A stretch of 64,000 nt of DNA, taken from NCBI RefSeq assembly GCF_902168175.1, contig NZ_CABHOU010000108.1, positions 124,001 to 188,000 of the forward strand. The letters are read 5' to 3'. The first letter of the stretch is position 1, and each line of letters begins with the position of its first letter. The notes under the pieces are model-generated. The model was not told the origin of the DNA. It worked only from the letters and a program-made list of their open reading frames with translations, and made no database searches. Shown here in pieces: positions 33,311-42,107 of the stretch. The stretch comes from an uncultured Chitinophaga sp. Lineage in GTDB: Bacteria > Bacteroidota > Bacteroidia > Chitinophagales > Chitinophagaceae. Made by a program: the position numbers and the translations under genes.

Positions 33311-34518
33311 TGAATAGATCCGGACATGCAGACCTTCCTTTACATTATGGCCACGTCCCAAAATGGCTGGCCGAACGAATGACCGCGTTGGGCGGGGCTA
33401 TTGTAGAGGCGATCGTGATGGATTACGGAAAGTCCGCCGTACTGCAGCGCCTTAGTGATCCCTGCTGGTTTCAGGCGTTAGGTTGTGTAATGGGAATGGA
33501 TTGGCATTCTTCCGGGATCACCACCTCGGTAATGGGCGCGCTCAAAAGGGCGATTAACCCAATGTCCGGGGCGCTGGGCATTTATGTATGTGGCGGCCGC
33601 GGAACGCATTCGCGTAAAACACCGGAGGAACTGCTTCGGCTTGGCGACAGAAATGGCATAGACGGTAAGGCCATGGTGCATCATAGCCGGTTGGCGGCCA
33701 AAGTAGATAATACAGCTATCCAGGATGGTTTCCAGTTGTATCTCCATAACTTTATTGTAACAGACGAAGGGGAGTGGGCGGTGGTGCAGCAGGGCATGAA
33801 CGAGCAATCCCGTATGGCCCGGCGTTATCACTGGCATGCGCCGATGGTCAGGTCTTTTGTAGATGCGCCGCATGCAGGCATCTACGGCCCGAACCAGGGG
33901 ATGATCATGAACCTGGTACATCAGCAGGCGGATGTAACGCGTAACAGTATCGTAAACATGGTGCAGCGCGATCCTTCACAGATATTACCGGTATACCGGG
34001 AGCTGGTAATGCCTGATCACCACGAAGTAAGGGCGAAGGACGTGCAACTGAAACGCCTGGGCGCTGTACTAGCGTTGGCTTACGAGCGGCCGCCTGAAGA
34101 TTTTGAAAGCCTGCTGCTGCTCGAAGGGGTAGGACCGCGCACCCTGCAATCTTTAACGCTGGTGAGCGAGGTAATTCATGGTACCCCATCCCGTTTTACA
34201 GACCCTGCCCGCTTTTCATTTGCGCATGGTGGTAAAGACGGTCATCCTTTTCCCGTACCTGTTAACGTATACGACGAAACTATCGGTATCCTTAAAGGCG
34301 CTGTCTACAAAGCCAAAATCGGCCAGCAGGACAAACACGATGCTATTCGTAAATTATCTGATTTCGCAGCCTCACTGGAGAAAGATTTCGAACCTAATAA
34401 CCAGTTCGATGAATGGGTACAGCACGAGCGTGATACATCTTACCTGTACGGCGGGCGTACGGTTATGGGAAAAGCGAAGGCTCCGGTGAAGGAGGATGTG
34501 CAGTTGAAGTTGTTTTAG
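33310..34518 (+). CDS. DUF763 protein
   Basis: 402 residues, the usual size for DUF763, a family present in archaea and scattered bacteria with no established function. Family features: an N-terminal GHADLPLHYGHVPKWLAERM stretch, an HHSRLAAKVDNTAIQDGFQ segment near residue 120, and near residue 275 LLLLEGVGPRTLQSLTLVSE, which looks like a helix-hairpin-helix (GVGPRT) and suggests nucleic-acid contact. Then FSFAHGGKDGHPFPV. It starts directly after a TAAATTTG box. The shared operator with the radical SAM gene suggests a DNA-repair-type role, which is inference. Confidence 0.9.
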   Translation: MNRSGHADLPLHYGHVPKWLAERMTALGGAIVEAIVMDYGKSAVLQRLSDPCWFQALGCVMGMDWHSSGITTSVMGALKRAINPMSGALGIYVCGGRGTHSRKTPEELLRLGDRNGIDGKAMVHHSRLAAKVDNTAIQDGFQLYLHNFIVTDEGEWAVVQQGMNEQSRMARRYHWHAPMVRSFVDAPHAGIYGPNQGMIMNLVHQQADVTRNSIVNMVQRDPSQILPVYRELVMPDHHEVRAKDVQLKRLGAVLALAYERPPEDFESLLLLEGVGPRTLQSLTLVSEVIHGTPSRFTDPARFSFAHGGKDGHPFPVPVNVYDETIGILKGAVYKAKIGQQDKHDAIRKLSDFAASLEKDFEPNNQFDEWVQHERDTSYLYGGRTVMGKAKAPVKEDVQLKLF

Positions 34519-34570
34519 AATGAATGATGGTGTTCTTATCTTACCGGGTGGTTGCTGCTGTGCGGGATAA

Positions 34571-34606
34571 AAAAATCCCTGTCCATTAAAACGAACAGGG
34601 ATTTTG
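34571..34606. terminator. Bidirectional terminator between DUF763 and FAD/Fe-S dehydrogenase genes
   Basis: An 11-bp perfect stem AAAATCCCTGT / ACAGGGATTTT (34572-34582 with 34595-34605) between two convergent genes, with A and T tracts on the outer sides. Confidence 0.8.
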
Positions 34607-34625
34607 TATGATGATGTTATGAAAC

Positions 34626-37559
34626 TTAAGCCAATGCATCAAATAAAATCTCTACCGGGTGCAAAGCATGTTTGCCCGTTCCATCTTTTATCTGGTGCCT
34701 GCAACTGGTGCCCGGCGCGGCAATCAGTGTATCTTCACTGGCATTACGTACAGCAGGGAACAACACCATTTCACCTATCTGCATAGAAAGGTCATAGTGT
34801 TCTTTCTCGTACCCGAAGGAGCCTGCCATGCCACAGCAGCCGGAAGGGATGACCTCTACGCTGTAGTTTTCAGGCAGGGAGAGTATTTTTTTACTGTGCA
34901 AAACCGACGAGAGGGACTTTTGCTGGCAATGGCCGTGGAGTTTTACCTTACGTGGCTCGCGGGAGAACATATCTTTATGTATATGTCCCTGTTCTGCCTC
35001 TATAGAAAGGAATTCGTCAACCATGTATACGTTACGTGCCAGTAGTTTCGCCGTTTCACGTAATTCTGCGCTTACCAGGTCAGGGTATTCGTCGCGGAAG
35101 CTCAGAATGGCGGACGGTTCTACACCTAGTAACGGTATATCGTTGGTGATGATATCTTTAAACAACCGCACATTTTTCTCTGCAATGGTGCGGGCTTTGC
35201 GCAGCATACCTTTAGACATATAAGCGCGGGCGCTTTCGGGGTGTTCGGTCATCACTACGGTGTACCCAAGTTTCCGGAGAAGCTCCACTGCTTTTATACC
35301 AATGTGCGTATCGTTGAAGTTCGTGAACTCGTCGCAGAAAATATAAACCGTCTTTTTCCCGCCGCCGTGCTGGCCGAGTGTGGGTTTGTTTTTATCAAAC
35401 CATTTCCTCCAGGTTGTATCCTGTAACGTAGGCATAGAGCGGTTGGCCGCAAAGCCGGCAATACGTTTAATAAGGCCGCTGGTAACTTTGGTGTTCACCA
35501 TCCAGTTGTACACGCCTGGTGCAATAGCCGCCAGGTTGTTCATCATCGCGTAATTGCCGATCAGGCGGTTGCGGAAGGGCACGCCGTTGGCATCATAATA
35601 ATGCTGGAGGAACTCCATTTTCAGTTTGGCCATATCTACGTTAGACGGGCACTCTGATTTACAGCCTTTGCAGGCAAGGCAGAGGTCGAGTACTTCGTAA
35701 ATTTCTTTATGATCAAACTTGTTTTCTTTGGTGGAATTCGTGAGGAACTCGCGGAGGATGTTCGCCCGGGCGCGTGTGGTATCCTTCTCATCGCGTGTGG
35801 CCATGTAGCTGGGGCACATGGTACCGCCGCTCAGCTGCGTTTTACGGCAGTCGCCAGACCCGTTACATTGTTCGGCGTGCTGTAAAAGCGTCTGGTCGGG
35901 AAAGTGAAAGATGGTTTTAAGGTTTGGTGCGGGTTTGTCGGGCTCGTAACGCAGCATACTGTTCATAGACGGGGTGTCCACGATTTTATGCGGGTTAAAG
36001 ATGTTTTCCGGGTCCCATGTATATTTCAGGGTCCGCATCAGCTGGTAGTTCTTTTCGCCCACCATCTGGCGGATAAACTCGCCGCGCAGGCGGCCATCGC
36101 CATGTTCGCCGCTCAGGGAGCCCTGGAATTTCTTCACGAGGGTGGCAATTTCCTCCGCAATCTTCCTGAACAACATATTGCCTTCGGCAGTTTTCAGGTT
36201 GATGATAGGCCTCAGGTGTATTTCACCGCTACCTGCATGGGCATAGTGAACAGAGTAAAGGCCATATTTTTTGAGGATCTCATTAAACTCAGCAATATAC
36301 GCTGGCAGGTCTTCCACATCTACCGCAGTATCCTCAATTACCGGAACGGCCTTTTCATCGCCGGGCAGGTTACTTAACAGGCCAAGGCCGGCTTTACGCA
36401 ACGTCCATATCTTCTTGGTATCCTCGCCGAACAGGAGGGGGAAGTGATAACCCAGTCCTGCCGCTTCCATCGCCTGTTGCATTTGCGAGGCAATGGCTTC
36501 AATTTCTTCGCGGGTATTGCGGCAAAACTCCACCACCAGTATGGCGCCTGGGTCACCTTTTACGAAAAAGCGGTTCTTACGTTGTTCAATATTATCCTTG
36601 GTACACTCCAGGATGAAGTGGTCAATCAGTTCACTGGCGCTGGGTTTAAAGCGCATCGCGATAATATTTGCCCGCAGCGATTCGTCGATCGTATTAAAAT
36701 GTACGCACATCAGGCCCGCTTCTTTAGGGGGGATGGGCGATACGTTCAGTTTTATTTCAGTAAGGAAAGCCAGGGTACCTTCGGAGCCGGCAATCAGTTT
36801 GCAAAAGTTGAAGTCCTCGGCACCCAGTGTAAACGGAGCTGTTTCCAGCAGCATATCTACCGCATAACCGGTATTTCTGCGAAGGATGCTCTTACGGGGA
36901 AATTCGCGGCGGATCTCGTCCTGGTTAGAAGTATTACTTAATAATCCGCGGATTTGTTTATACACCGTGGTTTCCATGGAGTTATCGTTCGCTTCACACT
37001 TCGCGTGGAACTCATCGATGTTCATGCTTTTGAAGTGCGCTTCAGAGCCATCACTCAAAAGGGCTTTTACTTCCAGCAGGTGTTCGCGTGTGCTGCCGTA
37101 TACAACAGAATTGGAGCCACAGGAGTTATTGCCCACCATGCCGCCGATCATGGCCCGGTTGGCGGTGGAAGTTTCCGGGCCGAAATAAAGACCATGAGGT
37201 TTCAGGAACATGTTCAGCTCATCGCGGATTACGCCGGGCTGCACGCGTACCCAATGTTCTTCTTTATTGAGTTCCAGTATTTTAGTGAATTTCTTGGACA
37301 CATCCACGATAATGCCGTTACCCACTACCTGTCCGGCCAGCGAGGTGCCAGCGGTACGGGGAATCAGGGATGTCTTTTCGCGGCGCGCAAAGGCGATCAG
37401 CTTTTTAATGTCGCTAGTATTTTCGGGGATGGCCACGGCCAGGGGCATTTCGCGATAGGCGGAAGCATCCGTGGCATAGAGCGTCCTTGTAGTAAGGTCA
37501 TCGTAAAAGGTCCCGTCCAGTTGGCTGGCCAGTTCCTGCAGTTTTTCACGCTTCATCAT
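34626..37559 (-). CDS. FAD-linked oxidase fused to Fe-S/CCG subunit (D-lactate/glycolate dehydrogenase-like)
   Basis: 977 residues, a fusion of GlcD/Dld-type FAD-binding PCMH domain and FAD-linked oxidase C-terminal domain (residues 1-530) with a GlpC/LutA-like iron-sulfur part. The PCMH domain shows TSLAGQVVGNGIIVD and MVGNNSCGSNSVVYG; the FAD C-terminal domain has HYAHAGSGEIHLRP and GEHGDGRLR. Two 4Fe-4S motifs follow, CNGSGDC then MCPSY near residues 560-580, and CLACKGCKSECP near 630. A CCG domain ends the protein (SGCCGMAGSFG). It probably oxidises a 2-hydroxy acid such as D-lactate and passes electrons to quinone. A second ATG immediately follows the first. Confidence 0.9.
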   Translation of the reverse strand: MMKREKLQELASQLDGTFYDDLTTRTLYATDASAYREMPLAVAIPENTSDIKKLIAFARREKTSLIPRTAGTSLAGQVVGNGIIVDVSKKFTKILELNKEEHWVRVQPGVIRDELNMFLKPHGLYFGPETSTANRAMIGGMVGNNSCGSNSVVYGSTREHLLEVKALLSDGSEAHFKSMNIDEFHAKCEANDNSMETTVYKQIRGLLSNTSNQDEIRREFPRKSILRRNTGYAVDMLLETAPFTLGAEDFNFCKLIAGSEGTLAFLTEIKLNVSPIPPKEAGLMCVHFNTIDESLRANIIAMRFKPSASELIDHFILECTKDNIEQRKNRFFVKGDPGAILVVEFCRNTREEIEAIASQMQQAMEAAGLGYHFPLLFGEDTKKIWTLRKAGLGLLSNLPGDEKAVPVIEDTAVDVEDLPAYIAEFNEILKKYGLYSVHYAHAGSGEIHLRPIINLKTAEGNMLFRKIAEEIATLVKKFQGSLSGEHGDGRLRGEFIRQMVGEKNYQLMRTLKYTWDPENIFNPHKIVDTPSMNSMLRYEPDKPAPNLKTIFHFPDQTLLQHAEQCNGSGDCRKTQLSGGTMCPSYMATRDEKDTTRARANILREFLTNSTKENKFDHKEIYEVLDLCLACKGCKSECPSNVDMAKLKMEFLQHYYDANGVPFRNRLIGNYAMMNNLAAIAPGVYNWMVNTKVTSGLIKRIAGFAANRSMPTLQDTTWRKWFDKNKPTLGQHGGGKKTVYIFCDEFTNFNDTHIGIKAVELLRKLGYTVVMTEHPESARAYMSKGMLRKARTIAEKNVRLFKDIITNDIPLLGVEPSAILSFRDEYPDLVSAELRETAKLLARNVYMVDEFLSIEAEQGHIHKDMFSREPRKVKLHGHCQQKSLSSVLHSKKILSLPENYSVEVIPSGCCGMAGSFGYEKEHYDLSMQIGEMVLFPAVRNASEDTLIAAPGTSCRHQIKDGTGKHALHPVEILFDALA

Positions 37560-37621
37560 GTCGTCCGTACAATTGTGAGAAGGCGAAATTATAATGTTAA
37601 TCCCGAAATGTGAAACGATTA

Positions 37622-38527
37622 CTAAAATAAGGTATTACCGTTCACAAATGCGGGCTTTTGCAGCTTCAGGCCGCAGGCTGCGTTCAGTTTGTCCACCATA
37701 TAAACGGTCAGCTCAGGCGAAAAGGCCTCGTCGTGCATGTGCATAAAGAAATAAAGTTCTTTTAGCCCATGGTCCAGCCAGAATTTAATGCGGTTAATCC
37801 AGTCGTCGATACGGGTATAGTCTGTCGGGTGTAAACTGTTACCTACGTATCGGATAAATGCTCCGCTGGTGGGCAGGTGCATATGACAAACATCGCGGCG
37901 GCCGGCCGTATCGGTAATTACTGCGCCCACGTTGAGTTCGCGCAGCGTACCGAAGAGTTCTTTGCTTATCGCAGCATCAGCAAACCATTCGGGATGCCTT
38001 ACTTCCAGGTAAAAACTGAGGTCTTTGGGCAGGGAGTCGAGGTATTTAAAAAGGTTGTCTTTACGGTTGGGGCTGTATTTATCGCTTACCTGCAGAAAAA
38101 TCGGTCCCAGCTGGTCTTCCAGTGCCATTACTCCCTCCAGGAATGCAGTGGTTTGTACATCGGCGTTCACCAGGGTGCTATAGTGGCTGATCGACTGCGG
38201 CACTTTCGGGCAAAACTTAAAGTTCTTACCCTTTGCCTTTTCTCCCCATTTCCGGATATCGGCGGGGGAGTAGATTTTATAATGTGTGGCGTTAAGTTCT
38301 ATACTATTATAATGGTGTACGTACTGTTCCAGGAAGTCTTTTTCCTTGGTGCCTTTGGGATAGATTTTCCCTATCCATTCCTTACGGCCCCATTTAGCAC
38401 AGCCAAGGTAGATTTCCGGCTTCTTTACGGGTTTGCCTTTCAGTACCTGTTTGTTAAACAGCGGTTCTGCAGACAGTTTGAAGTCAATTTCATCGAGCAG
38501 GGTTTCGTCTACGCGTCCAAAATCCAT
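37622..38527 (-). CDS. DUF72 (YecE-like) protein
   Basis: 301 residues, the normal length. Hallmarks are IYLGCAKWGRKEWIGKIYP near residue 40, YNSIELNATHYKIYS, FCPKVPQSISHY and a C-terminal FMHMHDEAFSPE. YecE/DUF72 proteins adopt a TIM-barrel-like fold; their enzymatic role is not known to me. The gene lies on the same strand 62 bp upstream of the FAD/Fe-S dehydrogenase gene, although a clear operon link is not established. Confidence 0.9.
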   Translation of the reverse strand: MDFGRVDETLLDEIDFKLSAEPLFNKQVLKGKPVKKPEIYLGCAKWGRKEWIGKIYPKGTKEKDFLEQYVHHYNSIELNATHYKIYSPADIRKWGEKAKGKNFKFCPKVPQSISHYSTLVNADVQTTAFLEGVMALEDQLGPIFLQVSDKYSPNRKDNLFKYLDSLPKDLSFYLEVRHPEWFADAAISKELFGTLRELNVGAVITDTAGRRDVCHMHLPTSGAFIRYVGNSLHPTDYTRIDDWINRIKFWLDHGLKELYFFMHMHDEAFSPELTVYMVDKLNAACGLKLQKPAFVNGNTLF

Positions 38528-38708
38528 AATGCGGTGTTTTATGACTGCAATTTAGGGATTGAGGTTGATAATACGTCATCGGGGCAAGGCATCCGGCAGC
38601 TGCCAGTTGGCTGCCGGGTATCGACAGCAGGCATCCGGGTATGAGCACTAACACTACCGCACCGCTACTGTCAACAGGGCGCAGACAGGGGCGGTGCGGT
38701 ATAAAATA
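38528..38708. repeat. 181-bp spacer with nested palindromes
   Basis: CCGGCAGC ... GGCTGCCGG lies near 38591-38618, and ACCGCACCGC (about 38657-38666) pairs with GCGGTGCGGT (about 38692-38701), enclosing an inner CTGTC/GACAG pair. No T tract follows on either strand. REP-like or structured 3' ends are possible. Confidence 0.5.
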
Positions 38709-39533
38709 CTAGTATTTAAAGAAGGCAGTATCTGTAGCGTGGAGCTCCGGATGTCCGGGGAAATCGACTATAGCTATCAGTTTATTGATCTTCTTTCCTG
38801 TAATTTCATATTTCTGCTGGTCTATCCTGTCGACTTTGGGCGTGCCTCCGTTTAACTGCGCTGTTCTGCGAAGTTTAGCAGGCAACCTATTCATGCTGCT
38901 GATAACCGGGTAGTTGTAAATAGCGTAAAACTCGGAGAGGTAAGTATTCACAAATACCCATGGGCTAACGCTATATTCATCGGAGTAGGCTTCAATGTCC
39001 CAGGTGTATTTATGCTGGCCATCCAGCGTTACGACACGGGTAATGAGGTTCTGGGCATTGTACTGATACGTGGAGGTGCCCCTGTGTTTAGTACCGGCTT
39101 CATTAATTACATAGAACTTTTGTTCCGCTACCTGGCCCTTGCTGTTATAGGTATATTCCAGGGAGTACGAAGTGCCAGGTATGGTTTCGACCTGTTTGAT
39201 GTGCATTTTAATTACCCGGTTATTATTGTCGTACGTGTAGAGTGTGGTGTGCAGGGAGCCTACATAACCCGTCTTCACCAGCTTTTTATCCTGGTAATCG
39301 AAAAAGGTTTCCTGGCCGGCACTGCCGTTCTCGTAAATAATTGTTTTGATTGAACTGTCTGTATTATAGGTTAGCCACCCATTAATGCCAGATTTGTATT
39401 CGATCTTTTTTAAGAGGAACTGCGGGGCAGTTTGTACGGGATGGGGCTTTGATGGTGTTTGTCCTTCTTCCTTTTTGCAGGATGTGATTGTTAGTACCAG
39501 CAGGCATGCAGCTTTTAAATAACCATGTTTCAT
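38709..39533 (-). CDS. Lipoprotein with RHS/YD-like beta repeats (DUF4595-like)
   Basis: 274 residues. The signal peptide ends in lipobox LTITSC (C19). The mature chain has repeated strand-turn units such as YNTDSSIKTIIYENGS, YDNNNRVIKMHI, YNSKGQVAEQKFY and YNAQNLITRVVTLDGQ, at about 20-35 residue spacing, as in RHS/YD-like or DUF4595 proteins of Bacteroidota. These form beta-sheet shells; function here is unknown. Its own short upstream region and a palindromic spacer downstream suggest a single-gene unit. Confidence 0.72.
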   Translation of the reverse strand: MKHGYLKAACLLVLTITSCKKEEGQTPSKPHPVQTAPQFLLKKIEYKSGINGWLTYNTDSSIKTIIYENGSAGQETFFDYQDKKLVKTGYVGSLHTTLYTYDNNNRVIKMHIKQVETIPGTSYSLEYTYNSKGQVAEQKFYVINEAGTKHRGTSTYQYNAQNLITRVVTLDGQHKYTWDIEAYSDEYSVSPWVFVNTYLSEFYAIYNYPVISSMNRLPAKLRRTAQLNGGTPKVDRIDQQKYEITGKKINKLIAIVDFPGHPELHATDTAFFKY

Positions 39534-39638
39534 GTTAAATAGGTTTAAAATGTTAGCGCTGCATGGTCGAAAGAAGGCCGTTTACCAGTGTCGGGGCTGG
39601 GGTGTTTATATATATGAAACGAGGGGGAGGAAGGAATG

Positions 39639-39839
39639 TTACATTACGAAAAATTTAAATTCTGATACTTGCGCCTTAAGGGCTCGTTCATAACCCAGGC
39701 ACTCAATGATATCTTTATTCCGCATCTGGTTGGCGATAATAATATCACTATTGCCTGCATTCCTAACCATGCCTGTTAGCGAAATGTAATCCTGTGTTCG
39801 GGTAAAATATGTCCAGCCCTTGGTAATTCTTGCAAACAT
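39639..39839 (-). CDS. Small protein of unknown function (66 aa)
   Basis: A short frame with an ATG start (MFARITKGWTYFTRTQDYIS...) and ordinary amino-acid composition, containing an NSDIIIANQMRNKDIIECLGYERAL helix-like segment. No signal peptide. The gene would lie alone in a 430-bp gap between two exported-protein genes. I do not recognise the family; it may be a real small gene, but no other evidence supports it. Confidence 0.4.
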   Translation of the reverse strand: MFARITKGWTYFTRTQDYISLTGMVRNAGNSDIIIANQMRNKDIIECLGYERALKAQVSEFKFFVM

Positions 39840-39970
39840 ATAGTTGCTTTACTGAACTACATTTAGATAATTGAATGAGCTCATTCTTTCTGTAGCTGTT
39901 GTAACCCGTGCCCGGCCCCATGTAAAGGCGCGCCGCTATCTTATTTTAAACATTTAAAAAATTCAAACCC

Positions 39971-40471
39971 ATGAGAATTGTATCAAGATTGCTCATCGTA
40001 TTCCTGTGCGCTACCCTGTCCGTTTCCGCAAAGGCCGGAAACCGCACCATTTTCGAATTGATTCCTCAGCTTAACCAGGTACAGCACACATTTGGAGGTG
40101 CTACCTACACTACTTACTACAAAAGCTTTACATCTTCCAACACAGTACCCATCGTTGGCGGTACTATTACCGGTAGCTATACTGCGGCCGTAACGGTGGT
40201 GAATTATGGAACTTATGGAGGTATATCGACGATCTCGATATCACCACGCACATTCTATTATACTGGTTCAACTACGGCATTTTACCCTTACGGCACCAGT
40301 TATATTTCCCAATACTACGCTACGGAAACAGGCGATTGCTGGGTGAAAGATTCTGCTAACAATAACCTGTTCCAGTTCAATTTTACGCTGTGGACAAGCA
40401 TCAACGGGGTTATTGTAAATCCTAACATCACCAGCACATTTACCATTAATTCGGTATCATACGTTCCTTAA
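39971..40471 (+). CDS. Small exported protein of unknown function
   Basis: 166 residues with a signal peptide (MRIVSRLLIVFLCATLSVSA, cut before KAG). The mature part is very rich in Thr, Ser, Tyr and Gly with alternating strands (YTTYYKSFTSSNTVPIVGGT, GTYGGISTISISPRTFYYTG) and no recognised domain; a single Cys pair is absent. It looks like a small secreted or surface beta protein. It is followed by two hairpins before glgA, so it is a separate unit. Confidence 0.6.
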   Translation: MRIVSRLLIVFLCATLSVSAKAGNRTIFELIPQLNQVQHTFGGATYTTYYKSFTSSNTVPIVGGTITGSYTAAVTVVNYGTYGGISTISISPRTFYYTGSTTAFYPYGTSYISQYYATETGDCWVKDSANNNLFQFNFTLWTSINGVIVNPNITSTFTINSVSYVP

Positions 40472-40493
40472 CGTCTTTATTTATCATATCAAA

Positions 40494-40525
40494 CAGGGGC
40501 TGCTTCGCTAACGGGGCAGCCCCTG
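40494..40525 (+). terminator. Hairpin after exported-protein gene
   Basis: A 10-bp stem CAGGGGCTGC / GCAGCCCCTG. The T tract is poor (TGCGTTTG), so termination is only probable. Confidence 0.5.
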
Positions 40526-40615
40526 TGCGTTTGTATTCTTTCGCTTTTAGTAAGTCTATTACACATTCTGGTTTGGTAACTGGGCTTTAACGACTTAAAT
40601 TGCTCTTAAATAAGT

Positions 40616-40641
40616 AAGGGCTTTTTGGCAAGCCCTTTGTT
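40616..40641 (+). terminator. Hairpin upstream of glgA
   Basis: An 8-bp stem AAGGGCTT / AAGCCCTT with a 5-nt loop, then TGTTTT. Lies about 45 nt before the glgA start and could end the upstream transcript or sit in the glgA leader. Confidence 0.55.
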
Positions 40642-40685
40642 TTATGGATTTTCCTCTTTAACTTATATCATTCTCAATCATAGGC

Positions 40686-42104
40686 ATGGAAATATTACAC
40701 GTTAGCGCGGAATGTTACCCGGTAGCAAAAGTCGGCGGACTAGCCGATGTCGTAGGGGCGTTGCCCAAATATCAACATGATGAAGGTCATGTGGCCAAGG
40801 TGGTGATGCCGGCTTACAGGAACAAATTCCTTAGCGAAAACTCCTTTGAACTTGTTCACCAGGCAGGCATGTGGCTGGGTCACGACTGGTACCACTTCAA
40901 TGTTCTTAAGGAAACGGAGAATGTACTGGGGTTCGACCTGTACCTGGTAGACATACCCGGGCTGCTTGACAAAGAAGGGGTTTACGGTCATTACAACGAT
41001 ACAGAACGTTTCCTGGGCTTCCAGGTGGCCGTTTGCGATTGGGTGAACGAATGGCAACACCAGCCCGACGTGATGCATTGCCATGATCATCATACGGGCA
41101 TGATCCCCTTTTTGCTGAAATATGGATACAAATACTCCCGGCTGGCCACTACGCCTACCGTGCTTACTATTCATAATGCGCAATACCAGGGGCAGTTTGG
41201 ATGGGATAAATTGTACCTGCTGCCCTCATTCGACTTGTGGAAAGTGGGTATGCTGGACTGGAACGGGGCTATCAATCCATTGGCCGCTGCTATCAAATGC
41301 GCCTGGAGAGTAACCACCGTATCGCCCAGTTATATGCAGGAACTGCTGTCTAATGCCAACGGGCTGGAAGCACTGCTTAACTATGAGGTGGGCAAAACCT
41401 CGGGTATACTAAACGGAATTGATACAAAGGTTTGGGACCCTTCCTCAGACCCGATGCTGGACGTTAACTACACGGCTACCACGGTTGAAAAAGGCAAAAA
41501 GGAAACGAAACTGCGTTTATGCGAAAAGTTTAACCTGGACCCCGCACTGCCGCTAATCATTTTTATTGGCAGGCTTGTTGATGATAAAGGCGCCGATCTG
41601 CTGCCAGAAATCATCGGCCGTTCTCTCCACGAAACGGGGAACAAAGTGAGTTTCCTGGTACTGGGCAGCGGCGATAAGCATATTGAATGGAGATTGGAAC
41701 AGACGCGGAATTTCGCCCCCTCCGGACTGGCGCTCTACATTGGCTACAATGAAGCGCTGGCGCACCAGTTGTACGCCGGGGCTGACTTCCTGCTGATGCC
41801 TTCGAGGGTAGAACCCTGTGGGCTGAACCAGATGTATGCCCTCCGATACGGCACCATCCCGATGGTGCGTGTTACAGGTGGGCTCAAAGATACCGTAATC
41901 GATTATGGTGATAAGGGTGGTTTCGGTATCCGATTTGTACATGCCTCGATATGGGATACTTGCCATGCGGTAAGAAGAGCATTAGAATTATTTGAAAACA
42001 GGACCACGTTTAACAGGATCAGAAAAACGATACTCAAACTCGATCACTCCTGGAACAAGTCCGCGCAGGAATACATAGATCTCTACACCAGTCTTAAAAG
42101 TTAA
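40686..42104 (+). CDS. glgA: Glycogen synthase (ADP-glucose type, GT5)
   Basis: 472 residues. The N-terminal ADP-glucose motif K-V-G-G-L is at residues 15-19, and the C-terminal half has the GT-B hallmarks FIGRLVDDKGADLLPEI and MPSRVEPCGLNQMYALRYG with the catalytic EPCGL segment. It extends alpha-1,4-glucan chains. The next gene, glgC, starts 3 nt after its stop and supplies ADP-glucose, so the two are a tight operon. No branching enzyme or phosphorylase gene follows. Confidence 0.96.
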   Translation: MEILHVSAECYPVAKVGGLADVVGALPKYQHDEGHVAKVVMPAYRNKFLSENSFELVHQAGMWLGHDWYHFNVLKETENVLGFDLYLVDIPGLLDKEGVYGHYNDTERFLGFQVAVCDWVNEWQHQPDVMHCHDHHTGMIPFLLKYGYKYSRLATTPTVLTIHNAQYQGQFGWDKLYLLPSFDLWKVGMLDWNGAINPLAAAIKCAWRVTTVSPSYMQELLSNANGLEALLNYEVGKTSGILNGIDTKVWDPSSDPMLDVNYTATTVEKGKKETKLRLCEKFNLDPALPLIIFIGRLVDDKGADLLPEIIGRSLHETGNKVSFLVLGSGDKHIEWRLEQTRNFAPSGLALYIGYNEALAHQLYAGADFLLMPSRVEPCGLNQMYALRYGTIPMVRVTGGLKDTVIDYGDKGGFGIRFVHASIWDTCHAVRRALELFENRTTFNRIRKTILKLDHSWNKSAQEYIDLYTSLKS

Positions 42105-42107
42105 AGT

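Noticed and set aside
37877-38644. 255-codon frame antisense to DUF72
   Set aside because: The DUF72 frame is clearly coding; the antisense translation is a shadow.
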